From Aurelia coerulea (lineage: Eukaryota > Cnidaria > Scyphozoa > Semaeostomeae > Ulmaridae), in NCBI GenBank assembly GCA_039566865.1, contig CM076949.1:8595501-8659500 (forward strand): a stretch of 64,000 nucleotides of DNA, in the 5' to 3' direction. Positions 34,076 to 44,284 of the stretch are shown in pieces; positions within the stretch are counted from its first letter, which is position 1, and each line of letters starts with the position of its first letter. Under the pieces are notes generated by a model, which made no database searches, was not told the origin of the DNA, and worked only from the letters and a program-made list of their open reading frames with translations. A program made the translations under genes and the position numbers.

Positions 34076-34311
34076 AATGTTTTCTTTAAAGTTAGTTGAC
34101 GGAGATAAATAGCTAACTCAAAACCTGCATATGCAGGTCTAAAATTAGCCTATTGTATTTGATGATTTCGACACGAGCGTGCAGATCTTTTCACTAGGGG
34201 AGCAATTACATGCGTAGGCGTTTCTTTGTCCTATTTATAGACTGCCTCTACTTAGCTCCCTGAACTAACTTTAATATTTCATAGCATAGGAAAGAGGGGT
34301 ATGTGGTATGA

Positions 34312-34422
<111 letters not shown>

Positions 34423-34488
34423 TCGGAAAGCTTTTCGGAATTTCCAGCCTTCAAACCTCGTAGTAAATTTAACCCTAGAAACAAAGAT

Positions 34489-36522
34489 GTGGCAATTGAA
34501 ATGTATTTATCTAAGTTAGAAGATGAAATCATGAAAATATCAGTAGAAGGTAACAATTTTAGCAATATTAGTAGAGAGGAAAAAGTAGCTTTAAATAACC
34601 TGAAATCTGACCGAACGATTGTTATCAAGGAAGCTGACAAAGGATCGGGGGTGGTGGTCTGGGATCGAGAAGATTACATCAAAGAAGCAGAAAGTCAGCT
34701 TGGGGATACTGCAGTGTATGCAGAACTTGAAAACGATCCTTCGGAGGATTTGCAGCGAGTCATTGACAATGCTATCAATATTATCAGGGAACGAGGGGAT
34801 ATTGACGATAAGACGTTGGATTATCTTTTGGTCAATAACCCCAAACTAGGAAGGTTTTACTTGTTACCTAAAATACATAAACGGCTTAATAGCGTCCCTG
34901 GTAGGCCTGTAATTTCAAACTGTGATTTTTATACTGAGAATATGTCACAGTTTGTGGACCATCATTTACAGCCATTAGCTAAGAGCGTCAGGTCATACAT
35001 AAAAGATACAAATAATTTTTTGCAAAAGATTGGCGATCTTGGGGAGCTTCCTGAGAACGCTATTCTTTGCACTATTGACGTGGTTGGTCTCTACCCGAGC
35101 ATACCACATGATGAGGGACTGGAGGCTCTACGGTTTGCTCTTGACGGTCGAGAAGATCAGTCGGTTTCAACAAACTCTCTCGTAGAACTAGCAGAGGTAG
35201 TGCTTAAGAACAACTTTTTCGAGTTTAGTGGCTCGTATTTTCAACAACTTAGGGGAACGGCAATAGGGACTAAATGTGCGCCATCATATGCCATATTGTT
35301 TTTGGCAGCATTAGAAGAGAAGCTACTTGAAGGATCACAACACAAACCATGGCTATGGTGGCGTTACATAGATGACGTATTTTTGGTTTGGTTTCATGGC
35401 GAAGAAAAACTTTTGGAATTCATCAACCACCTGAACGGGGCACATCATTCGATAAAATTCACTGCAGATTGGTCCCATGATAGGATTAACTTTCTAGATG
35501 TACAGGTCATTAGAGAGGGCAAAGGGCTCGTTACGGATTTATATTCGAAACCGACTGACACACACCAACTCCTCCACCGCACTTCCTGCCATCCAAACCA
35601 TACAAAAAAGGGTATACCGTATAGTCAAGCCCTTAGAATGCGTCGTATTTGTTCAGAAGATAGGTTTTTCGAAAGCAGGGTTGCAGATCTTAAAACGTGG
35701 CTCTTAAATAGGGGTTATACAGAGGGGGACATAGATGGGCAGGTTGACAGGGTTAAAGGTCTGGATCGTACTTCCTTACTTTCTCGGCAACAACAACCAA
35801 AGGACGACACACGGATGCCATTGGTGTTGACGTACCATCCAGCTTTGCATAAGGTCTACGAAATTCTGCGCAAATCTGAGAATATTCTTTGCGTAGATGA
35901 GGGGCACAAAAATGTTTTTAGGGACAAAATCTTTGTATCTTTTAGGAAGGCAAAAAGTCTTAAGGATAATCTGGTACGGGCGAAGCTTCAGCCATTGGAG
36001 GAGGAGGAGTTGGTGGAAAAGGGGACATTTAAGTGCAATGGCAGAAGGAGTTGTCAAATCTGTCCTCTAATACAAGAAGGGGATACCTTTAAAAATGCAG
36101 ATGATTCTAGGACATTTAAAATATTTTCAGGGGCCTTTCATTGCAACACAGAAAGTGTGGTTTATATGTTGCAGTGTAACTGTTGCAATAAAAAGTACAT
36201 AGGCAGCACAAAAAACAAGTTTAGGCAAAGGTTTAATGTTTATAAATCGTATTTCAGGACATACGCACGCAAACATACCGAGGGCACTCTTGGGACAGGG
36301 AAACCTGTCCCACAAGCTGGCTTTTTTAGCCATTTTTTCGATGAACAACACGGGGGAAACTTTTCTGTTACCATCAAAATTATTGACACAGCAGAGGATG
36401 TCTGCTCACTTCGAAGAAAAGAGTTATTTTGGCAATACAAACTTGGAACATTCGTACCCGCGGGCCTAAACGAGAGGGCAGCAGATATTGAGCTCGATAT
36501 GTTTGCGTGTGGGTCGGCATGA
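34489..36522 (+). CDS. Penelope-like reverse transcriptase with GIY-YIG endonuclease
   Basis: A 677-codon uninterrupted frame. RT motifs in order: KEADKGSGVVVWD (~48-59), LLPKIHK (125-131), PGRPVIS (137-143), TIDVVGLYPSIP (catalytic Asp ~197), GTAIGTKCAPSYA (257-268), YIDD (293-296), INFLDV and DLYSKPTDTHQ. A linker with a CX5CX2C cluster (516-525) follows, then a GIY-YIG nuclease: VVYMLQC (557-563), KKYIGST (569-574), FRQRF with the catalytic-type Arg (579-582) and RRKELFW with a Glu. This order is specific to EN+ Penelope-like elements. The listed start is a GTG. The frame is open upstream to the ATT tract (FPAFKPRSKFNPRNKD), so the true start is unknown and the N-terminus may be truncated. 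All catalytic motifs look intact. Confidence 0.93.
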   Translation: MAIEMYLSKLEDEIMKISVEGNNFSNISREEKVALNNLKSDRTIVIKEADKGSGVVVWDREDYIKEAESQLGDTAVYAELENDPSEDLQRVIDNAINIIRERGDIDDKTLDYLLVNNPKLGRFYLLPKIHKRLNSVPGRPVISNCDFYTENMSQFVDHHLQPLAKSVRSYIKDTNNFLQKIGDLGELPENAILCTIDVVGLYPSIPHDEGLEALRFALDGREDQSVSTNSLVELAEVVLKNNFFEFSGSYFQQLRGTAIGTKCAPSYAILFLAALEEKLLEGSQHKPWLWWRYIDDVFLVWFHGEEKLLEFINHLNGAHHSIKFTADWSHDRINFLDVQVIREGKGLVTDLYSKPTDTHQLLHRTSCHPNHTKKGIPYSQALRMRRICSEDRFFESRVADLKTWLLNRGYTEGDIDGQVDRVKGLDRTSLLSRQQQPKDDTRMPLVLTYHPALHKVYEILRKSENILCVDEGHKNVFRDKIFVSFRKAKSLKDNLVRAKLQPLEEEELVEKGTFKCNGRRSCQICPLIQEGDTFKNADDSRTFKIFSGAFHCNTESVVYMLQCNCCNKKYIGSTKNKFRQRFNVYKSYFRTYARKHTEGTLGTGKPVPQAGFFSHFFDEQHGGNFSVTIKIIDTAEDVCSLRRKELFWQYKLGTFVPAGLNERAADIELDMFACGSA

Positions 36523-36994
36523 ATTCTGCCATTGCACTTAACTTAGGAGTCTGGGTCTACTTGGGCGGGGCACTCTAGACTTTGGCTTTGTGTTGTTTAC
36601 ACATGGTGGTAGGGTGGAATTCCCTATCATGCCATCCGGGATTTAGCAGAGGCAAAAATAGTTTTTAGCCGTTTTGCAAATCCTTGGAGGGTCATTGGAT
36701 GGATGTTTTTCTCAGTAGTTCTTGGCTCCAACAACATGAGAGTAGGGCTGCCAGTCCCAGGGGTTTTGATTGGAGACGGAAAAGGAGGGAAGGAGGAATT
36801 GAAAATTGAATGGAGATCCACTTTAGAGACGGGGTTTCTTATAGTTGATATCTTAGTCGTATTGTATGATGTTGTTGCCTTTATATTTCACTTTGTTGTC
36901 TCCATTGTTATTTAAAGTAAAACAAGTTTTTGTAAACCGTATTGTAATGCAAATTAAATATTTATGTATTTATACTTGCTCGGCTGTCCCAGTT

Positions 36995-37024
36995 TTAGTA
37001 ACTGACGAAGATTTTATAATCGAA
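36995..37024 (+). other. Hammerhead-like motif in Penelope 3' region
   Basis: CTGACGA, one extra A, a GATT/AATC stem closing TTAT, then GAAAC. This is the CUGANGA...GAAA layout of a hammerhead core with one additional nucleotide before helix II. Hammerhead motifs are known in Penelope-like elements, but the extra base means activity is not assured here. Confidence 0.45.
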
Positions 37025-37097
37025 ACGTTTTTATTTAAACAGTTGTGTTTCTACATTTTATTTTCTGTTTATTCTGGATGTGGTTTTAGTTTATACA

Positions 37098-37169
<72 letters not shown>

Positions 37170-37174
37170 CATTA
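37098..37174. repeat. (ATT)n microsatellite, tract 2
   Basis: About 75 bp of ATT units separating the Penelope-like element from the R4/Dong-like LINE. Confidence 0.97.
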
Positions 37175-37756
37175 ACGAATCTTTGGCTTCACAAAAGGAA
37201 AAAAGCAATTCAAATCATAAGGAATGACAATAAATGGCCAACAAAAGTAAACGTAGAAATTAATCAGGTGGAAACAGAAACATACTATAGAAATGAAAAG
37301 AACTTTATTTTGGAAAATAAATGGGAAGAAAATAGGGCAACTGGACAACAACGGATAGTAGAAAGATGCATGGACGAAGTTCCCCTATTTACTGGGGAGG
37401 AGATACAAAATATTTTAAGGAAGCTTCCTAATGGAAAATCACCGGGACTCGATGGGGTTCGATATGAAGACGTGAAAAGAGAATATGACATACAAGGAGT
37501 AGACATTGTCAGCTGCTTTAATACATTTTTAATAAATAAGAAGGTGCCTAACAGCTGGAAACATGATATTATACAAAGGATACCTAAGAAGAATTTTCAA
37601 CAAAATGACTTGACAACTCTTCGCGACATATGTTTATCATCAGTGATATATAAGATCTTTACCCGTTGTATCATTCAAAGAATATTGCCACTGATTGAGC
37701 CCAAAATTAAATTTGGCAGCGAGCCTTTCTACAAGGAAGAAACAGGCAGGACCTGA
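37175..37756 (+). pseudogene. R4-like LINE: N-terminal RT fingers
   Basis: The frame runs in from the ATT tract. It encodes HKRKKAIQIIRNDNKW, LFTGEEIQNILRKLPNGKSP then GLDGVRYEDVKRE (RT motif 0/1), VPNSWKHDIIQRIPKK and LRDICLSSVIYKIFTRCI (motif 2), and stops at 37756. The downstream frame (RQDLIFSLKTALDDF) continues the same domain one frame away from about 37742, so a small indel separates them. Confidence 0.85.
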
Positions 37757-38166
37757 TTTTCAGTTTAAAAACAGCCTTAGATGACTTTAAACATATCAGT
37801 ACGAAGTTGCACGTCCTGTTCATTGATTTCGCAGATGCCTATGGCAGCATCCAGCATGATAAAATGATGGAGACTCTGAACGAGTATGACATCCCTGCTA
37901 CGTATTGTAAAATCATCGAGCATATATATGAAGGAGCATGTTTTCAAGTCATATGTGGAAAGACTTTGTCAAAAAAGGTTTACATCACGAGGGGTACAAA
38001 AACAGGGGATCCACTTAGCGTCATCATATTTCTAATGATAGCAAATAGAGTCCTTCAGCCAGCATTCGATTATGCTTTGATAGCTCTTAATATTGAAAAT
38101 GAAAGGGACATTAACCCCCTACCTCTCCAGGCATATGCAGATGATATCGCGATGATTTCTTATGAT
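37742..38166 (+). pseudogene. R4-like LINE: RT palm to YADD
   Basis: Continues with RQDLIFSLKTALDDF, HVLFIDFADAYGSIQHDKMM (catalytic Asp), RGTKTGDPLSVIIFL and LQAYADDIAMISYD, where YADD holds the two catalytic aspartates. It is interrupted immediately after this by the minus-strand LINE. The 39492 frame resumes in phase if the insertion is removed. Confidence 0.88.
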
Positions 38167-38390
38167 TTCAAGATATTTGATATATTATTTGATATTTGAT
38201 TCTTTTAAGGAGGGTTGCCCTTCAGCCGGAGCTGTTTTACAAGGGGCCCTCCACTTAAAAACGCTACTTACAATATAAGATTACTCAGGAATAGATTAAA
38301 TACACTACCATTAAATACAATAAAAACCATAACTTTAAAACCTAATAACAATTTACAAAGTTTAAGATGAAAGAAAAGAAACACTAACTT

Positions 38391-39460
38391 CTAAATAGAT
38401 TGTTTAAAACTATTTAGGGAAGATGCCTGTTTGGTTTCAGCAGGAAGGCCATTCCATATTTTTGCTCCTCGATAAGAAAAGCATTTTTGCCCATTACTTG
38501 ACTTTTTCTTGGGTAGTCTTAAATCTGTCTCTGTATTACGCAGGACATACAAAGAGCACTTTGAGTTTCGGGTGAAGAGGTCACACAGGCATTGCGGAGC
38601 TAGTTCATGCAGGGACTTGAAGACCATTGTTTTAGATTCACCATCTATAAGTTCTTCAATGGTCTTCCAACCCAGCCTGTCAATAAGTGGTCTACTTGGG
38701 GTGTCAAAACTGCTATTGGTTATAATTCTAGCAGCTCGGTTTTGAAGTTTTTGCAACTGATTCAGCTCAGTTGATCCGGCACAACCCCAAACAGAGCAAC
38801 AATATCGAAAGTGTGGCTCGACAATACCTGTGTAAAGAGTCTTCAGAGTTTCCTGCGGTAGGAAAGTTTTGGCATGCTTTAAAAAGCCAATAGCTCTAGA
38901 AACTTTAGTAGAAACAGTCTTGATGTGCTCTTTCCAGTTAAGAGAGTTATCAATCTGCACACCAAGGTATTTAGTTTTTTGGATTACTTTGAGCTCGTTG
39001 TCACGAATTTTCAAATCCAAATCCTCATTTCGATTTTTGAGGATGTTATGCTTTTGCTTAGTGGAAACTAACATGGAATTTGTTTTCGCAACATTCAAAG
39101 AGAGTTTGTTGCCTTGAAGCCAAGTATCCAGTTGTTTGAGATCATCATTGATGGCGTCATTCAGCTCACTTATATCTGAAGACTGGTAGCACAGACTTGT
39201 ATCATCAGCATACATGGAAACAACTGAATTTTGGACAGCTTGTGGTAGATCATTGATATAAATAAGGAAGAGAAGGGGACCAAGACAAGAGCCTTGGGGC
39301 ACACCAACATCTATACCCTCGGTTTTTGAATTGACACCATTAACCCGACAAAACTGTTTTCGGTTGTATAGGTATGATTTAAACCATGCTAGTTCCCGCT
39401 GTTGAACGCCATAGTGCACCAGTTTTTGGCAAAGAATCTCATGGTCAACAGTGTCAAATG

Positions 39461-39461
<1 letters not shown>
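38391..39461 (-). pseudogene. LINE reverse transcriptase C-terminal half
   Basis: Open from AFDTVDHEILCQKL (RT palm, catalytic Asp) through VPQGSCLGPLLFLIYINDL and MYADDTSLC to the thumb and a C-terminal region with YLGVQIDNSLNWKEHIK, EPHFRYCCSVWGC, QNRAARIITNSSFD and SYRGAKIWNGLP. About 357 codons. Endonuclease and fingers are missing. The Lys run seen at the start of the frame is just the T-run translated. Same group as 43116-44275 and 52879-54690. Confidence 0.92.

Positions 39462-39491
<30 letters not shown>
39462..39491. repeat. 30-base T-run at the LINE 5' junction
   Basis: A pure T homopolymer between the 5'-truncated LINE (minus) and the resumed R4-like frame. On the LINE coding strand this is a poly-A at the 5' end, the opposite of where a tail belongs. 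Confidence 0.95.
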
Positions 39492-39492
<1 letters not shown>

Positions 39493-41132
39493 ATGCTCAA
39501 AAGATGCTCAAAGAAATGATAGAAATAAGTGAACCACTCTTTAATGATGCTGGATTAAAAGTAAAAGGATCGAAATGTGCCCTGTTCTACGAAAGGCGTT
39601 CAGGAAATAACTGGTATAAAGGGAAGAGTGATAGGCGACCGGTGATAGAGATTCAAGGAGAAAAGATCGAAACATATAAGAGATCACAGGCATACAAATA
39701 TATCGGTAAATCTCTTAGCATTTGTGGTGAAGATCCAAAGCAAGTTGAAGGCTTTATCGAAGAGTTTAAAGAAACAATAGATAAGATCGAGGGTAGCTCT
39801 CTTCCAATCCCTCTAAAACTTAGCGCTTTTAACAACATGGCCCTGGCCAAAATATTACATCATTTTGATAATACAAGAATAGAGGAAAAACAACTAGAAG
39901 AAATGGACAGTAAAGTCAGCTGTGTCATAAGAGCTATGTTTGGATTGTATCCTAAAGCAACGGATAAAGTCTTTTTCGTTGGCAGGTTACATGGGGGTCT
40001 TGGTGTAAAGAAGCCATCCAATGTTTACAGAGCTACACGAATTTCTAATCTTATCAAAATGCTAAACCACGAAGAAGAACATATAAGGAATATGGCAAGA
40101 GAATCGTTAAGTTTGGATATGAGATCGAGGGGAGTAAGAACAACGAATTGCGAAAAGAACTTTTTAGGCTATCAATTAGATGATAACGACAGATTGGTCA
40201 AGAATAAAACATATGGTGGAAGCTCAGATTGGCCAGATCTTCTATTCCAAGTGAACAAATTAAAAGGTTGTGTCGTATACGAAAACAGTTTGGCGAAAGT
40301 TTTTGTCGACGGAAAGGAACTTAAACAGAGAAACCTGAAGCAAGAGATCGAGCGAGAAATGGAAAACTTGGACTTAGCCAAATGCTCAGAACTCAGGTTT
40401 CAAGGGAAATTTATAGGAATGGATGGGATTGATCGGAAAATATCACATCAAATTTACTACGGGTGGAAACATTCAGACAGCCTGGTGACATTTGTGCTAC
40501 GAGCAAGGATGAATCAAATACCTTGCAATCAACTGATACATTTTTGGAACAAAGATCACGAGAAAAAATGCTCTTTCTGTAGCCATCATACGGAATCAGT
40601 AGCTCATTTGATGAACTCCTGCAAAAAGTTCAAAGATCTCTACTCAAAGCGACATGATAGGATAGTAGATGCTGTTTATCAAAAGATGCGTCGATACAAT
40701 CAAACATCAGTTTTCTTTGTAAATAGGATGGCAGAAACAGCATTTCCAAATTTACGAACTGAACTGCAGCAAATGAATAACCGGAAACCTGATTTATTAG
40801 AGATAAAGTCAAACAAAAAGGAATGTGAGATCATAGAAGTAACTGTATGCTTCGATTTGTACATGTCAGAATCATACAGGAGTAAAGAAACGAAATACCA
40901 ACAGCTGAAAAACATATTGGATCAAAATGGGATTAAAACAAATATAAGAATATTGTGCTTTGGATCGCTTGGAACTGTGCATGAAGATGTAAGGAAGAAT
41001 TTAAGGAGATTAGGACTTTCTAGTGAGGAGGTGAAGTCTACCATAAAATGGTGCAGTGTGTCGAACATGATATGTGGAAACATAATATGGCAGAACAGAT
41101 GTAAAGGAATGCACGGACAAAATGAATTTTAG
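39492..41132 (+). pseudogene. R4-like LINE: thumb, CCHC motif and restriction-like endonuclease
   Basis: 547 codons resuming at DAQKMLKEMIEISEPLF. They include GLKVKGSKCALFY, YKYIGKSLSI, KVFFVGRLHGGLGVKKPS, a CCHC finger (CSFCSHHTESVAHLMNSC, about 40570-40622), and then the nuclease core RKPDLLEI, EIIEVTVCFDLYM and SKETKYQQLK. PD...E-V...Y-K-KY is the restriction-like endonuclease pattern of R2/R4-type LINEs. The frame ends at 41132 without further lesions. Only the N-terminal truncation, the 37740 frameshift and the inserted LINE disable it. Confidence 0.9.
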
Positions 41133-41208
41133 TTTTTATAAGTATACTGGACAAACATTTGACTCTGAGATATCTTAGTTTTGCTCTCGTTCGTCAAATC
41201 ATATCAGA

Positions 41209-41273
41209 ATTTATTATTATTATTATTACTATTATTATTATTACTATCATTATTATTATTATCATTATTATTT
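41209..41273. repeat. (ATT)n microsatellite, tract 3
   Basis: ATT units with ATC and ACT variants, right flank of the R4-like LINE. Confidence 0.95.
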
Positions 41274-41279
41274 TTATCC

Positions 41280-41910
41280 ATTTATTCAAAGTAGGCGTAT
41301 ACATACTGTAAGTAGCTATAGAATAAAAGTTAAGTAGAGCCTACTACAAAGTAAAATTGTTTTGAAATAAAAATAAAAAATAGCTATCCAGTATTTACAA
41401 TGTTTCCTTCTCTGGTATTTACAATGCAACGCATTCATTCTTTCAAGAACCCAACCTGTGCCACGAAAGGTCTATACAGTCTACAGTTGCATTCCTCTCC
41501 ATTCCAGGTTTTTATTTTCCTTTTAAAGCTGGAGAGGGTATCAGATTGTTTCATGTCATTGGAAATTGCCTGCCATAATTTACTCCCTAGAAACGATATC
41601 GTCTCTAAACCATAGCACGTAGTACGTGCTTGTGGCAGCAGTAGATTATGGCAGCTTCTTAACTCATAAGGACTGTGTTTTTCGACAAAGAAATCCTTTA
41701 TGAAACTAGGATTAAGCTCCCATTTTGTTTTAAAAATCTCAGTCATCAACAACTGCAAATTCCTGATGTGGACTTGGACCGCATTGTCTCTGAGTAACAT
41801 TGTGTCAAAATCTGCTCTCATATCTTTGCCAGTTATCTGCAATGCCCGTTCGTGGATACAATTAACTATTGTTCAGTTCTCTATCGCAGGAGGACAGTAG
41901 TTGAACTGGG
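41280..41910 (-). pseudogene. LINE C-terminal fragment (different family)
   Basis: The minus strand encodes CIHERALQITGKD, LQLLMTEIFKTKW, PYELRSCHNLLLPQARTT, CYGLETISFLGSKLWQ and SDTLSSFKRKIKTW, then CNCRLYRPFVAQVGFL. This C-terminus is typical of an abundant invertebrate LINE group. Open for 135 codons. 5' truncated near 41910 with decayed codons; the 3' UTR reaches the ATT tract. Confidence 0.85.
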
Positions 41911-42107
41911 ACAAGATAAATGCCTTCATAATTCGCTTTAGTTATTCAGTATCAATAAAGTGAGAGATTCTTGAGAGGGCATGGTAGATTTTGACCAACC
42001 TTTTTGCAAATAGACCTTACTTGCTGTCATGAAGATTTAGTTGGTCAAAATCAGTTATTCCATGCCATTAATTCGGGCGATTTTAGTACAAATCAGTTTT
42101 GCCAGTT
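41911..42107. other. Unassigned
   Basis: Nothing recognised. Confidence 0.35.
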
Positions 42108-42400
42108 TCTAAGATAGGCACCCAGTTAGATTCATGTTCGTGCACGTATGAGCTTCTAACATGAAAAACACAGTCTCTCAACAAGGAATAGACTTTTTAG
42201 CTATTCTGCAAAAGACGCTGGATCGAGCGTTATTGTTATACATTGTTATATGCGACGTTTGATCGAGTGGCGCCAGAGTTTCTATCACTATTGTGCACAT
42301 TCGAAAATTCTGCGAAATGTAGCAAAATGTCGTTCGATTCTGATGGTTTTTACAGAATAGCTAAAAGGTCTATTGCAACTGGGCATGCACGTGTTGGAGT
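42108..42400. repeat. Small foldback repeat
   Basis: ATAGACTTTTTAGCTATTCTG (42190-42209) is mirrored by CAGAATAGCTAAAAGGTCTAT (42354-42374). Flanking GTGCACGTA- and GCATGCACGTG-type ends are also mirrored. Non-coding. Confidence 0.6.
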
Positions 42401-42959
42401 AAAAAAATGAGAAATCAGTGTTATGCCTTTTAAATCTCTGGTGACTAGTTATCAACTTGCTATTTGTAGTTGTAGAAATCAACAAGCTATTACAAAAACG
42501 ATACATTTTGAAAAACAGCTATATCGTAGATTTGCAAATAAATATGGCAAGACCGATCAATTTAAACATAATGAAATCTATTTAAGGAATTAATTTAATC
42601 TTTCTTCAACATCATAAACTGCATGCAATGAAATCGGAGTTTTTTTATTAATTAATGGCTTGGTATTACATACCCGGCGCCTTCCTCAGGGGCCACAAAT
42701 ACACTGACCCTTCCGGACAACGCCATTTGGACATTTTAGGGGGAAGGGTTTTGCCCAAGACGTCCGTAGCTGTAAATTCAAAAATTCGTAACTTCTACAA
42801 GATATATTCGTAACTTTATATAGCTGTAAGAACAATCCTGGGATTGGATGGGATGGGAGAAATTTTACATTTAAAGGTAAACATTTTGGACGGTAATATT
42901 TTCGGACATATTATACTTCTGAAAATTTCGATGTGAAAATGTGATATGAAGTAGAAGTG
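42401..42959. other. Unassigned intronic sequence
   Basis: Nothing recognised. Confidence 0.35.
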
Positions 42960-43106
42960 AATTAAAAGAGGACCAAACTACATAAAGAAACAGGCATCGA
43001 TTTGGTCTTTTGCGTTTCTTTCTTTTCCAGTGCTGATTAGTTTCGCCCACTAGGGCATCTTCAGAGATTCTTCAGAGCTGTCACTTATTTTATATTGTTA
43101 TAGAGT
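42960..43106 (-). mobile_element. Penelope-terminus-like fragment
   Basis: The minus strand has CTCTGAAGATGCCCTAGTGG directly followed by GCGAAACTAATCAGCACTGG. This is the CUGAAGA + U + GCCC/GGGC hairpin + GAAAC arrangement, also seen in shortened form at 33340-33700. It ends against the target duplication of the LINE at 43116. Confidence 0.55.
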
Positions 43107-43115
43107 AATGGATAG

Positions 43116-44275
43116 TTGAATCTGAGACACTTGGACGAACTCTTTGAAAATTTTAAGCCAAGATTCGAATGGCAAAAAAGTGGATGCCTAGGACCCCTAC
43201 TCTTTCTAGTTTATGTGAATGACCTCCCCTACTGTTTAAAGACTTCTGACGTGGCAATGTATGCTGACGACACCACTATCTATTACTCCTCTCCTTCTAT
43301 TGACGATATCAATGCTGCAATCAATGCTGACCTTGAAGCCCTTAGATGTTGGCTTGAGGGCAACAAGCTATCGCTTAATGTCGTAAAAACTCAAGGGATG
43401 ATAATAGGTAGCAGGTGCAAGCTTCACAGTATAGACTTGCCCAGTTCTTCCAAAGCTGACCTTAACATTGGTAATGAGGTGATCACCATGGTCAACAATA
43501 CCAAGTATCTTGGTTTGCAGGTTGACGATCAACTTAAATGGTCCGCTCACTTGTCCTCTACAATCAAGAAAGTCTCTAGAGGTATCGGCATGTTGAAGTA
43601 TTCTAAACGATACCTACCTAAGGAAAACCTCATTATGCTGTATAGAAGTCTCGTTGAGCCCTATTTTAGGTATTGTTGCCCTGTCTGGGGATCTTGCGGT
43701 GCATCAGCCCTCGATAAGTTGCAAAAACTTCAAAATCGAGCCGCCAGGATAGTCACAAACAGCCCCTATGACACTTCAGCTCTGCCTTTAATTAGAAATC
43801 TCGGTTGGCTTACTATTAGAGAACTGATCGATTTTGAGACTAGCAAGATGGTCTATAAATCTCTTAACGCCCTTGCCCCTGATTACTTGAGTAACATATT
43901 TCAAAGTGTATCCGAAGCTACTAACCGTCAGCTGAGGAACTCTAAAACGGGCCTTAGATTACCATTACTAAGAACATCAACTGGTCAGAAATCGTTTGCT
44001 TACAGAGGGGCAAAGGTCTGGAGTGACCTAGATAGTGGTGTCAAGGCGTCCTCATCGCTCCACACTTTTCGAAAAAAATATAAAGCCAAACTATGACTCT
44101 TCTCGTTTTTCTTTCTTTCTTTTTGTCAACGATTTATTGTAAATAGGAGTGTATTATACATTTATTTATTATCTAATTTTTAATATTACTTTAGCATGGC
44201 TCCCTGTAAAGCAGTATGTAAATATTGAGTGGATTACCATGGATAAAAAAGTTAAAATGAAAAAATGAAAAATGA
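43116..44275 (+). mobile_element. 5'-truncated LINE with 9-bp target duplication
   Basis: AATGGATAG at 43107-43115 and 44276-44284 brackets the insertion. The 3' end carries repeated AAATGA units rather than pure poly-A. The first ~60 bp (43116-43176) do not read as RT and may be a rearranged 5' piece. Confidence 0.85.
43177..44096 (+). pseudogene. LINE reverse transcriptase C-terminal half
   Basis: Open from SGCLGPLLFLVYVNDL through MYADDTTIYY (catalytic YADD), GNKLSLNVVKT, YLGLQVDDQLKWSAHL, EPYFRYCCPVWGSCG, QNRAARIVTNSPYDTS, RTSTGQKSFAYRGAKVW and a stop at 44096. About 305 codons with no lesion, so the copy is young although 5'-truncated before the catalytic palm Asp. The ATG at 43116 lies upstream in non-homologous sequence and is not a meaningful start. 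Confidence 0.9.
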
Positions 44276-44284
44276 AATGGATAG

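Larger units (their letters stand above)
34423..37097 (+). mobile_element. Penelope-like retroelement between (ATT)n tracts
   Basis: Starts directly at the end of ATT tract 1 and ends at tract 2. It contains one long RT/GIY-YIG frame (34489-36522, open in frame from about 34423) and a 575-bp 3' region with a CTGACGAAGAT...ATCGAAACG motif near 36996-37023. The N-terminal part of the protein seems cut off at the repeat. Such elements insert by their own nuclease and an unusual RT class. Confidence 0.85.
38167..39491 (-). mobile_element. 5'-truncated LINE inserted in the R4-like RT
   Basis: A minus-strand insertion placed by frame logic. GAT at 38164-38166 and 39492-39494 restores ISY-D-AQKMLKEM when one copy is removed, so GAT (or slightly more) may be the target duplication. 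The 3' end (left) has an ATCAAAT short-repeat tail. The 5' end (right) has a 30-base T-run. The 3' UTR covers 38200-38390. Confidence 0.8.
37175..41208 (+). mobile_element. R4/Dong-like LINE with restriction-like endonuclease, in (ATT)n
   Basis: Bounded by ATT tract 2 on the left and tract 3 on the right. It encodes RT followed by a CCHC motif and a restriction-like endonuclease in one polypeptide, split by a frameshift near 37740 and by a younger LINE at 38167-39491. R4-clade elements such as Dong are known to use TAA/ATT repeats as targets, which agrees with the flanks. The 5' end starts directly at the repeat and lacks the usual N-terminal zinc fingers, so it is probably truncated. Confidence 0.85.
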
